Of a stretch of DNA of 64,000 nt, positions 26,721-34,468 are shown one piece after another. The notes under the pieces are model-generated. The model did no database searches and was not told the DNA's origin. It saw only the letters and a program-made list of their open reading frames with translations. The stretch is from NCBI GenBank assembly GCA_030949825.1, contig JAUZSC010000008.1, forward strand, positions 186,001 through 250,000. The letters are read 5' to 3'. Source of the DNA: Sulfurimonas sp. GTDB lineage: Bacteria; Campylobacterota; Campylobacteria; Campylobacterales; Sulfurimonadaceae. A program made the translations under genes and the position numbers. Position 1 is the stretch's first letter. Each line of letters begins with the position of its first letter.

Positions 26721-28382
26721 TTATATTAAGTCCTTTTTAATCACATCCGCCACCCTAAATGAGTTCGCATAAATCGTCCAAGTATAAGGGACACTCCCTC
26801 CCGTTGGCATAAAGCTTGCATCTGTTACATAAAGATTATCCAGCTCATGTACCTTACAATTTTTGTCTAATACTGATGTTTTTGCGTCATTACCAAAGCG
26901 GCATCCACCTGCTACTAAATTTGGAGGAGGAGCGGATGAGATACTATAAGAAATATCTTTTGCACCCATCTCTTTTAAAACTTTTACTGCATTTTTTGCT
27001 AGATGCTCACCTACTTCTAAATCATGTGGATGTCCCCAAAGGTTTATTGCGCCAACAGCAACTCCAAACTTGTCTTTAGCCTTTGCATCTACACTTACAA
27101 AGCACTCATCTGTTGGAAGCCAATCATTAAAAACTTCAAAACTTAAAACCTTGGATGTAGTCAGTGTTTTATGTATTTTTTTTTGAAGTTCTTCACCCCA
27201 AATAAGTTCTCCCTCATCATTTATGAACTCTCTGCTTGCCCGTGAAATTACATTTGCATGTTCAAATAAGAAGTCTATGGTTCCACCTTTAAAGGCTTGA
27301 TTATTGTCTTCATACTCGTACCAGTCTTGCAAGCTTCTATTAAAAAACAAGCCCCTTTGCATAAGCTCTTTTTGTTCGTCCTCATTCAAGTCTTCAAAGT
27401 TAAATCGACCTTGCCCACTTCCACCTGCTGAAAAAATCAAGTTCTTTCCAACTTGTCCGTTATTGTTTGCCATTCCATTTGGGAAAAATTCATTTTTAGA
27501 GTTTAAAAGCAAACGGGAACTCTCAATAGCTTGGGCAGATAAAACAAATATCTTAGCATCTACAGTATGTGATTTTAAGTCACTGTCATAGTAATGTACT
27601 TGTGTGATTTTTTTTGCATCACTCTCTAGCTTATACACAAAAGCGTCAGTTACTATCTCTGCATCACACTTTTGTAAAAGAGCAGCTCTTGCACTCCCTT
27701 TTGCCCCAGTAGCACAAGCATAACTTCCGCAAAAGTTACTGTATGAACAAGTGTTCCTATCAAGTCCATTACGCGACAAAACTGCCCTTGGAGTAGGAAT
27801 ACTCTCAAAACCAAGTGCATCACAAGCCTTGTCAAACCAAACTGTTACACCGTTCTCTTCAAGCTTTGGGTAGGGGAACTTTGAAGTTGAACGGGGCTCT
27901 AAAAACTTATGTTTTTTCACCTCGCCTGACACTCCAATAAGCCGTTCTACTTTTTCGTAGTAAGGTTCTAAGTCTTCATAACTTATGCACCAATCAACTA
28001 CATTCGCGCCTTTAATCTCTCCAAAAACAGACTTAAGTTTAAAGTCATTAGGCTTCATTCTATGAAAATACCCACTCATTAAGTTTGATGAACCACCGAC
28101 CATAGAGCCATTCCAAAAACTCCAAGAATACTCTGCCCCATCATAACGCGTGACACTTCCATCTTTATTTCTATCGTTAATAATATGCCGTTGTTCTTGC
28201 AGTTTTGGAGTGAACATATCGCGTCTTGAAACCGCAAGTTCATCTTTGTTTACATCTTTTTCTTTAAGGTCTTTTCCTTTTTCTAAAACAAGAACTTTAA
28301 AACCTGCGTTTGAAAGTTCATAGGCTATGGGTGAGCCACCTGCTCCACTTCCTATTATGCATACATCGTACATTTTACTCAT
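26721..28382 (-). CDS. GMC-type FAD oxidoreductase
   Basis: This 553-residue flavoprotein has the dinucleotide-binding motif IIGSGAGGSPIAYELS near residue 9-24, the GMC segment GSSNLMSGYFHRM, and a C-terminal GMC domain with YVTDASFMPTGGSVPYTW. It oxidises an alcohol or sugar group, but the substrate is unknown. The start ATG overlaps the stop of the gluconate-dehydrogenase-subunit-3-like gene (ATGA at 28382-28379), so the two products are probably made together. In known complexes a cytochrome c subunit takes the electrons, but none is seen here. Confidence 0.88.
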   Translation of the reverse strand: MSKMYDVCIIGSGAGGSPIAYELSNAGFKVLVLEKGKDLKEKDVNKDELAVSRRDMFTPKLQEQRHIINDRNKDGSVTRYDGAEYSWSFWNGSMVGGSSNLMSGYFHRMKPNDFKLKSVFGEIKGANVVDWCISYEDLEPYYEKVERLIGVSGEVKKHKFLEPRSTSKFPYPKLEENGVTVWFDKACDALGFESIPTPRAVLSRNGLDRNTCSYSNFCGSYACATGAKGSARAALLQKCDAEIVTDAFVYKLESDAKKITQVHYYDSDLKSHTVDAKIFVLSAQAIESSRLLLNSKNEFFPNGMANNNGQVGKNLIFSAGGSGQGRFNFEDLNEDEQKELMQRGLFFNRSLQDWYEYEDNNQAFKGGTIDFLFEHANVISRASREFINDEGELIWGEELQKKIHKTLTTSKVLSFEVFNDWLPTDECFVSVDAKAKDKFGVAVGAINLWGHPHDLEVGEHLAKNAVKVLKEMGAKDISYSISSAPPPNLVAGGCRFGNDAKTSVLDKNCKVHELDNLYVTDASFMPTGGSVPYTWTIYANSFRVADVIKKDLI

Positions 28383-28864
28383 AACAGGGCCTCTTTTGGT
28401 CGTGGTAATCCGCTTTCATGATTCAGCCATTTCCAACCTGATTCATTTTTGTTGATTCCATAGATTGGGTCGCCTAATGTTGATTCCATTATGTAACCTA
28501 AAACTGTTTTTATCCAGCCTCGTCCCCATGATTCTTTTGCTATTATTTTTAAGAGTTTTTGTCTTTGATTTTTACTGAGTTGCGTATAATTTTTATTATA
28601 TTGTTTAAGCGACTCCTCATTCAACCAACGCGTTCCATTTCTCAAATAATCTTTATCTTCTTGTGTCACACGAGAGTGCTTTAAAATAAGGCTTAGGTAA
28701 GCAAAGGCATTAGCATTGCTAATCATATTTTGTGGGAATAAATCCACTTGAACAACTTCGAGTATTTCTAATGGTGTGGTGAGAGCAAGAACTTCTTTAC
28801 ATGTTAAAGCAAGAAGACTTGTAGCTAAAAATGTTGTTTTGAAAAAGCTTCTACGGGACTGCAT
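28379..28864 (-). CDS. Gluconate 2-dehydrogenase subunit 3-like protein
   Basis: This 161-residue protein has a twin-arginine signal (SRRSFFKTT, residues 3-11) and a hydrophobic stretch (LATSLLALTC). The rest matches the gluconate 2-dehydrogenase subunit 3 family (YKKNYTQLS-type helix, WGRGWIKTVLGYIMEST). In known enzymes this small subunit carries the FAD subunit across the Tat pathway. That fits the adjacent GMC enzyme, which has no signal of its own. Confidence 0.85.
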   Translation of the reverse strand: MQSRRSFFKTTFLATSLLALTCKEVLALTTPLEILEVVQVDLFPQNMISNANAFAYLSLILKHSRVTQEDKDYLRNGTRWLNEESLKQYNKNYTQLSKNQRQKLLKIIAKESWGRGWIKTVLGYIMESTLGDPIYGINKNESGWKWLNHESGLPRPKEALL

Positions 28865-28867
28865 TTT

Positions 28868-29056
28868 TTACTCAAAAAGGGAAGAGAAAAATGTTTCTTT
28901 TTTCTTAGGATGATAATGACTTGTACGCTCATCTATAAAATCAGGATCACCTTTTTCAAACTCTGCATCTGAGATTCTTTTTATATGTTTTTTTGCTTTG
29001 TCAACTTTCTCAAATCCATTACTTTTGCCACCAGAGGCTCCATGAGGAATACACAT
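28868..29056 (-). CDS. 62-residue protein leading the GMC operon, unknown
   Basis: This small charged protein starts MCIPHGASGGKSNGF and is rich in Lys, Asp and Glu. It has a strong ribosome site (AAAGGAGATATT) before ATG 29056 and lies three bases upstream of the Tat-signal subunit. It has no signal peptide or membrane segment. The family is not recognised. Its constant spacing suggests it belongs to the dehydrogenase unit. Confidence 0.6.
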   Translation of the reverse strand: MCIPHGASGGKSNGFEKVDKAKKHIKRISDAEFEKGDPDFIDERTSHYHPKKKETFFSSLFE

Positions 29057-29095
29057 AATATCTCCTTTATTTATAGGTTTTATAGTATGATTATA

Positions 29096-29215
29096 TCAAG
29101 TTTGTGTGTAATGTTTGTGTAGGGGATTCATAAAGATATAGATTTTTTTACTATACTCCAATTTTCCATATTCACTCAGATGAGAGAACTCCATATATGT
29201 TGCTTTACATTTCAT
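29096..29215 (-). CDS. Possible 39-residue peptide
   Basis: ATG 29215 is preceded by AAGGAG at a 6-base spacing and opens a frame (MKCKATYMEFSHL) to TGA 29098-29096. It lies between the GMC operon and the divergent HD-GYP gene. No family is recognised. The good ribosome site is the only support. Confidence 0.35.
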   Translation of the reverse strand: MKCKATYMEFSHLSEYGKLEYSKKIYIFMNPLHKHYTQT

Positions 29216-29338
29216 AATAAACTCCTTAAATTTACCAAATTATAGATGTATAGTGTGCAGTCTTTGTGTACGAGTTTCACACACAATCCCTACTCCATTA
29301 TGCTATACTTTGAAGATACAATATACAAGGATATATAA

Positions 29339-30433
29339 ATGTTCCAAAAGCGTAGCTGTAATCTTCATCCTGCAGATTCACTCATTAGAATAAGCTTAGC
29401 AACTATCATTTTAACTTACGCTATTTATAGCTCTTATCTTTTACTTATACTTATTAGTCTTCCTCTTTATTATACGGGACTTACTAAATTTTGTTTTGCC
29501 TATTACTTTTTAAAAATCAATGAGCGCTTTAGTAAAAAAAACTATTATCTTCAGTTTTTACCAAAGTATAATCCATCTTCTGTATTTATTTTTGATTTAA
29601 ATGGAGCATTAGTTTTTAAAAACCATGCAGCCACAAGTGAATTTGCAGAAGTTGTTTCATCTAAGTGTATTGGTGTAGCAAAGTATAAAGATATTATTTT
29701 AAACGCTTCGAATGAGAATGTTATGCTTGAGCATAAAGATAAATTTTACCAAATAGAGTTAAAAGGCGTCAAAGAGGAAGAAATTCTTTTGGCTTACCTG
29801 ACTGATGTAACAGAAGTGATAGAACTCAACGACGAGATAGAAGATACCCAAAGAGAAATAATCTACGCTATGGGTGAAATAGGTGAAACACGCTCAAAAG
29901 AAACAGGGAACCATGTCAAACGAGTCGCCCTCTATTCAAAAGAATTAGCACTTTTATACGGTCTAAGTCAAGAAGAAGCCGACAAACTCCAAATGGCATC
30001 ACCTATGCATGATATTGGAAAAGTCGGTATCCCAGATGCTGTTTTAAATGCTCCAAGAAAACTCACTATGGATGAGTGGAAGATTATGCAAACACATGCA
30101 CATTTAGGCTACGACATGCTTAAAAGCTCTAGCAAGCCAATTCTTCAAGCTGCCGCGATTGTAGCAAATGAGCACCATGAAAAGTTTGATGGCTCGGGCT
30201 ATCCAAACGCTACTGTGGGAGAAAATATCCATATCTATGGTCGGATTACTGCGGTTGCTGATGTTTTTGATGCGCTTGGAAGTGAGCGGGTTTATAAAAA
30301 AGCTTGGGAGTTAGAAAAGATTCTAGAACTTTTTAAAGAAGAAAGTGGGAAACACTTTGACCCCAAACTTATAAAACTATTTATTGACAATCTCGATGTA
30401 TTTTTAAAAATACGCGATACATTCAAAGACTAA
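29339..30433 (+). CDS. HD-GYP c-di-GMP phosphodiesterase with membrane anchor
   Basis: This protein has 364 residues. The N-terminus (CNLHPADSLIRISLATII, then a second hydrophobic segment, to about 60) is a DUF2892-type two-helix membrane anchor. A PAS-like region (about 80-170) follows. The HD-GYP domain (about 175-355) has the metal motifs HDIGKVGIPD and HHEKFDGSGYP. It breaks c-di-GMP down to pGpG or GMP. The start has AAGGAT upstream. The next gene starts two bases after its stop. Confidence 0.92.
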   Translation: MFQKRSCNLHPADSLIRISLATIILTYAIYSSYLLLILISLPLYYTGLTKFCFAYYFLKINERFSKKNYYLQFLPKYNPSSVFIFDLNGALVFKNHAATSEFAEVVSSKCIGVAKYKDIILNASNENVMLEHKDKFYQIELKGVKEEEILLAYLTDVTEVIELNDEIEDTQREIIYAMGEIGETRSKETGNHVKRVALYSKELALLYGLSQEEADKLQMASPMHDIGKVGIPDAVLNAPRKLTMDEWKIMQTHAHLGYDMLKSSSKPILQAAAIVANEHHEKFDGSGYPNATVGENIHIYGRITAVADVFDALGSERVYKKAWELEKILELFKEESGKHFDPKLIKLFIDNLDVFLKIRDTFKD

Positions 30434-30434
30434 A

Positions 30435-31217
30435 ATGAAAATACAAAAAATGCAAAAAGCCGAACTTTCTCTTTTAGCAGATGCAATGCTTGGGGAAAAA
30501 TGGTTTATCAATTACAAAGAACTTGAACTACTCTATGAAGTATTTTTTGATGATTTTTTTGTACTCTACAAAGATGAAAAGCCTATAGGTTTTATCTCAG
30601 CACTCCGCTACACAGATACATTTGCGATGATAAGTAACTTTATTATCTTAAAAGAATTTCGCTCTCTTGGATTTGGTCAAAAACTTTTCTCTTTTGCTTT
30701 GGAGCATCTTAAAAATCATCAGACAGCCTTAGATGCAGACCTTGACAACAAACAACTTTATCTAGACAATGGATTTATTCCTTACTTTGAATCTGTTTAT
30801 TACAACTTTCAGATCACTAAAGAATTTAAAGACTCTGAACCTGTAAAAAAGACCTTAGTCAAAGAAGATTTTTTATATTTTCAGGACAAGGATAAGAGTA
30901 CAAAATTAAGTTACTACTTATATGCAATTGCGAATGAATCAAGTACAAAATATAGAGTGATTTATAAGAAAAATAAAATCTCTTCGTATGGTTTATGTAT
31001 TAGCTATAAGGACGGTTATAAATTAGTTGTTGCATCTACTAAGCATGAAGAAGCCCTACGGATTATTTCAAGTTTACTAAGTGAGTTTAATGTAGGTACA
31101 GTTATTTATATGGAAGTTACAAAACTTGAAGAAGTGCTACTTGATATTGTAAGGGTGCTTAAAATGAAAAAATATTCTAAAAAAATAAAAATGTATAACA
31201 AGGTTTTAGAATCCTAA
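30435..31217 (+). CDS. GNAT-family N-acetyltransferase with C-terminal extension
   Basis: In this 260-residue protein, residues 1-115 contain a GNAT fold with the acetyl-CoA pyrophosphate loop LKEFRSLGFGQKLF, while the C-terminal half (about 140-260) is not recognised. The substrate is unknown. It is probably co-transcribed with the HD-GYP gene. Its TAA stop forms the loop of the terminator at 31204-31228. Confidence 0.8.
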   Translation: MKIQKMQKAELSLLADAMLGEKWFINYKELELLYEVFFDDFFVLYKDEKPIGFISALRYTDTFAMISNFIILKEFRSLGFGQKLFSFALEHLKNHQTALDADLDNKQLYLDNGFIPYFESVYYNFQITKEFKDSEPVKKTLVKEDFLYFQDKDKSTKLSYYLYAIANESSTKYRVIYKKNKISSYGLCISYKDGYKLVVASTKHEEALRIISSLLSEFNVGTVIYMEVTKLEEVLLDIVRVLKMKKYSKKIKMYNKVLES

Positions 31218-31228
31218 GGATTCTAAAA
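31204..31228. terminator. Bidirectional terminator with stop codon in its loop
   Basis: TTTTAGAATCC (31204-31214) and GGATTCTAAAA (31218-31228) form a perfect 11-bp stem whose 3-base loop TAA is the stop codon of the GNAT gene. It separates that gene from the convergent Cys-rich gene. Confidence 0.65.
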
Positions 31229-31233
31229 TTTAC

Positions 31234-31579
31234 TTATTTACCGCCACACTTTCCTGAACCACATTTCATTGCTTCTTTAGGAGCTTTTTTCTCAGCTTTC
31301 ATCTCACAACATGCAGGTTTTTTCATCTCACCCGCTTTTATTTCGCAACACGCTGGTTTTTTCATAGCGTGACATGCTGGTTTTTTCATAGCAGGTGCTT
31401 TCATGCTAGCTCCACACTTTCCAGCTCCACATTTCATTGCTGGTGCTTTTTTCAGCCGGTGCTTTCATGCTAGCTCCACACTTTCCTGCTCCACATTTCA
31501 TATCGGATGCATTAAGAGATGTCATACTCATTGCAGCAAAAAACACTGCTCCAAGACCTAATGTAATTAGTTTTTTCAT
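31234..31579 (-). pseudogene. Met/Cys-rich GKCG-repeat protein, one frameshift
   Basis: From ATG 31579 a signal peptide (MKKLITLGLGAVFFAAMSM) leads to NASDMKCGAGKCGASMKAPA. A run of six T (31447-31452) shifts the frame. With five, it continues as EKAPAMKCGAGKCGASM and on to the end at 31234, giving about 114 residues. The mature part is nearly all low complexity, with repeated KCGAGKCG or KCGSGKCG and KPACCEMK-type motifs. The GKCG repeats resemble HvfA/bufferin precursor peptides, whose Cys are modified by DUF692 (MNIO) enzymes to bind copper. No such enzyme is in the window, so plain metal binding is equally possible. Confidence 0.7.
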
Positions 31580-31701
31580 TGAGTTTCCTTTTAAATTAAA
31601 ATTCCTCTAAGTATATACTAAAAATATGTAGTGTTTGTAAATACAATTCATTTTCTTTTCTCTACACACTCTTTACACATTAAATATGCTACACTCACTT
31701 C

Positions 31702-32343
31702 ATGAAAATATTCCTTATGGAAGACGACCCAGTCCTATCCGATATACTACTCGATTTTTTACGTGAATCTTATGAGCTTGACTATTTGAACTTACAGAAC
31801 TAAAAATTCGTATACAAAATACACAAAAAAAATTTAACATTGAAACTAAACAAGAGGTACAAATATCAGATAACATTTCTTTTATTGCACAGGAAAGACA
31901 AGTCATAAAAAACAATATTCAAATCTCTCTTAGCAACAAAGATGCAGAAATTCTCCTCTACCTTCTTAAAAATAAGTCACATGTTGTTAGCAATGATGAG
32001 TTGACACAAAATATATGGGATTATGAGAACATCCCAAGCGATGCAACTCTTCGTTCTCACATAAGAACACTCAGAGAACTCATAGGGAAAGAAAAAAAAA
32101 TCAAATACGGTGCTATGTTCAAAAGTGTTGATTTTACAAAAGATTATTATAAAAATATCATTACAAATATTTCTATCAGTACAAAAGAAAAATCTTAAAC
32201 TCTCATTTGAAAAAAAAGAATGCAAACTTTTTATAGCGCCAAATAAAGCTAAGATGCTTGTAAACAATCTCCTGAGTAATGCTATAAAATCACGATAGAC
32301 TCCAAAGAAAATGAAGGAACTAAAGTGAAAATTACTTTTATCT
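31702..32343 (+). pseudogene. Decayed two-component system (regulator and kinase remnants)
   Basis: ATG 31702 opens MKIFLMEDDPVLSDIL, the start of an OmpR-type receiver close to the Cus regulator at 20143-20790. Most of the receiver is deleted. The winged helix follows in another frame (LSNKDAEILLYLLKNKSH, then TLRSHIRTLRELIG). Pieces of a histidine kinase come next: KNIITNISISTK, an N-box LVNNLLSNAIK, and a short G-box end with GTKVKITFI. Several internal deletions make this a true relic rather than a sequencing artefact. Confidence 0.8.
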
Positions 32344-33090
32344 AGAATTTATTTTTTTAGAAATCGAATATGTTTTTGGAAAGTCTTTTGCTATTTTAGT
32401 AGCTGCTTCAGAACATGCAGGATGTCCCCAACCACCAGCACTTGTACCATTATCAATATCATTAACTATATTATCATCAGAAGTAGTACTAACTCCAGCT
32501 GGAACATAATCTAATCCAAGAGTTTTTCTTAATTTCCATGCGATGTTGTGGTCTGCACATGAGCTATCGCCACTTACACCTAAGGCACCTATAAGCGTTC
32601 CGTCCTTAGTATAAAGTGCTAATCCACCACCAAATACATTGACACCTCCGATTTTCTTACCTAGCATTGGATCTTTTTTAGTTCCAATATTTGAACTTTT
32701 TCCACCATAAGCAACAGATGTATCTACTGGATTGCTAAACTGTAAACCAAAAAGACTTCCACCAGGTTGTGTAGCAGTAAAAAGATTCGCAGTTGAAAGC
32801 GCTAAACCAGGTAAACTAAAAGCATTCGCTGTATTTGCTTTTTGAGCTGAAATAACACGACTCCCTGGCCATTGAGCACCTCTATCTGAACCAGAAAAAG
32901 CAACTACTTTAACTACTCCATCTCTATCTACGATAGTAGCCCACATATTTAAGCCAAAGCCACCATTTTTTTGTGCGACAATTTTAGTAAGAGATGTTTT
33001 AACCTCAGAGTAGCTTGGTAAATTTTTATCCGCAGCAAATGCTGAAACTACTACTATGCTTGACAATGTAAGAAGTATTTTTTTAATCAT
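32338..33090 (-). CDS. GlcG/HbpS-family heme-binding-like protein
   Basis: This 250-residue exported protein has a signal peptide (1-19, ending SAFA) and a GlcG/HbpS domain (PF03928-type, about 30-190) with TIVDRDGVVKVVAFSG and LIGALGVSGDSSCADH. Relatives bind heme or cobalamin-like ligands or act as redox sensors. The gene is divergent from an HxlR regulator, a common arrangement for regulator and target. The C-terminal tail of about 55 residues is extra compared with minimal family members. Confidence 0.85.
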   Translation of the reverse strand: MIKKILLTLSSIVVVSAFAADKNLPSYSEVKTSLTKIVAQKNGGFGLNMWATIVDRDGVVKVVAFSGSDRGAQWPGSRVISAQKANTANAFSLPGLALSTANLFTATQPGGSLFGLQFSNPVDTSVAYGGKSSNIGTKKDPMLGKKIGGVNVFGGGLALYTKDGTLIGALGVSGDSSCADHNIAWKLRKTLGLDYVPAGVSTTSDDNIVNDIDNGTSAGGWGHPACSEAATKIAKDFPKTYSISKKINSR

Positions 33091-33142
33091 TAAAGATTCC
33101 TTGTGGTATGATGTTGTTTCAATAAGAGATGAAATCTAGTAC

Positions 33143-33207
33143 GGATAATAACCAAATAGACAAGTCATTTCAAGAAGTTTCCTTTTAGTAGGGTAGTAAC
33201 CAAAAGG
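33143..33207. promoter_or_regulatory. Candidate HxlR operator region
   Basis: Two imperfect direct repeats, GGATAATAACCAAATAG (33143-33159) and GGGTAGTAACCAAAAGG (33191-33207), match at 13 of 17 positions. The second lies inside a dyad CCTTTT (33181-33186) / AAAAGG (33202-33207). They fill the gap between the divergent heme-binding-like and HxlR genes, so they are plausible sites for the regulator. Confidence 0.45.
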
Positions 33208-33258
33208 TGTCAATCACCGACTTTACGCAATAAATAATCATAATATAAAGATATTAAA

Positions 33259-33609
33259 ATGCCAAATATTAGAAAAAACAAAGTTAGTTGTCAGGACTAT
33301 AACTCAGAAATGGAGATAACCGTAGAAATCCTAAGTGGAAAATGGGTAGTTTTACTCCTCTCGCTTCTATCAGAAGAAAAAGTTGTGCGTTTCAACCAAT
33401 TTAAAAAAGTATTTCCAGAGATTACGCAGAAGATGCTTTCCCAGCAGCTAAAGAAACTCGAAGAGTCCAAAATTATACAAAAAAAGATATATAATGAAAT
33501 GCCTCCAAAAGTTGAATATAGCTTAACATTTGATGGTGAACACTTAATACCAGTTTTAGAACAGATGCAAAAATGGGGACAAGAGTACTTAAATAAAAAG
33601 AGAGTATAA
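33259..33609 (+). CDS. HxlR-family transcriptional regulator
   Basis: This 116-residue winged-helix protein has the family hallmarks ILSGKWVVLLLSLLSE and FNQFKKVFPEITQKMLSQQL with LEESKIIQKKIY. A Cys lies near the N-terminus (VSCQDYNSEME), as in redox- or aldehyde-sensing members. It is divergent from the GlcG/HbpS gene, which it likely controls, and is followed seven bases later by the DUF234 gene. Confidence 0.92.
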   Translation: MPNIRKNKVSCQDYNSEMEITVEILSGKWVVLLLSLLSEEKVVRFNQFKKVFPEITQKMLSQQLKKLEESKIIQKKIYNEMPPKVEYSLTFDGEHLIPVLEQMQKWGQEYLNKKRV

Positions 33610-33616
33610 TTTTACT

Positions 33617-34468
33617 ATGATATTAAGCACACAAACACTCTTAGAACAATTCCAATCATTTTATAAAGATAACAAAGTCCAAGACATGGCAGATGCAATA
33701 GAAAAATTTGCACTCTTTGGTGGCGTGGCATGGGATACCATCGACACTTCAAAAGATTCTTTTGCTCTTATAGAGAAACTTATACTTCCTGACTATCGTT
33801 ACATTCGTAATGACATCAGTGAAATCTCTACTGGTATGCCACTGTACCATTTGATTTTAACGGGGATTGCTCAAGGTGATGGACAAACACATACTGCATA
33901 CAGACGAGCAAATGTCTCACAAGAAGTTGGCGATAATGCTATTGCCTCACTGTGCGAACTCGGCATTATAAAAATTAAAAAGTCTAAAAAAGCTTCTGTT
34001 TCAAACAAGCTTTATTTTAACTCTCCTTTTTTAAGATTTTGGTTTGCTTTTGTTTCTCCTCTTTTTAAAGGGATAAAAGAGCAAAACTACAAAGAGATTC
34101 AAGAAAAGTTTGCAAACAACAAAAGTGAATTTATAAACCTTATTTTTGAGCAACTTTCTTTAGAATTAGTAAAAGTTTCTTTTGATGAGTCTTTTGTAGA
34201 TTTATCGAGCTACTGGGATGAAGAAATTAGTTTAGATATTTACGCCAAAACAAAATCACAAAAGTTAATTGTTGGTTCATGTAAGTACACAAATGCTAAA
34301 GTGAAAAAAAGTGAACTTACTAAACTTCAAGAAAAGTGTGCAAAAGCGAACATAAAAGCAGATATATTTGTAATCGTTTCAAAGTCTGGCTTTTCAAATG
34401 AACTTAAAGCTCTCAAAGGCAATACACTCAAACTACTTTCACTCAAAAACTTTAAAAACTTACTTTAA
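33617..34468 (+). CDS. DUF234-domain protein
   Basis: This 283-residue protein resembles the C-terminal part of archaeal-type P-loop ATPases, without the ATPase domain. A winged-helix region (about 85-145, AYRRANVSQEVGDNAIASL) is followed by the DUF234 region (about 150-275). DUF234 is nuclease-like (LDIYAKTKSQKLIVGSCKY has the D...K spacing of PD-(D/E)xK folds). Stand-alone versions are common in Campylobacterota. The function is unknown. It overlaps the convergent GGDEF-EAL gene by nine bases. Confidence 0.75.
   Translation: MILSTQTLLEQFQSFYKDNKVQDMADAIEKFALFGGVAWDTIDTSKDSFALIEKLILPDYRYIRNDISEISTGMPLYHLILTGIAQGDGQTHTAYRRANVSQEVGDNAIASLCELGIIKIKKSKKASVSNKLYFNSPFLRFWFAFVSPLFKGIKEQNYKEIQEKFANNKSEFINLIFEQLSLELVKVSFDESFVDLSSYWDEEISLDIYAKTKSQKLIVGSCKYTNAKVKKSELTKLQEKCAKANIKADIFVIVSKSGFSNELKALKGNTLKLLSLKNFKNLL

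Noticed and set aside
31650..31675. A further copy of the TTGTGTAGAGAG motif (minus strand near 31660)
   Set aside because: Only about 11 of 13 bases match and there is no following palindrome, so it is treated as chance.
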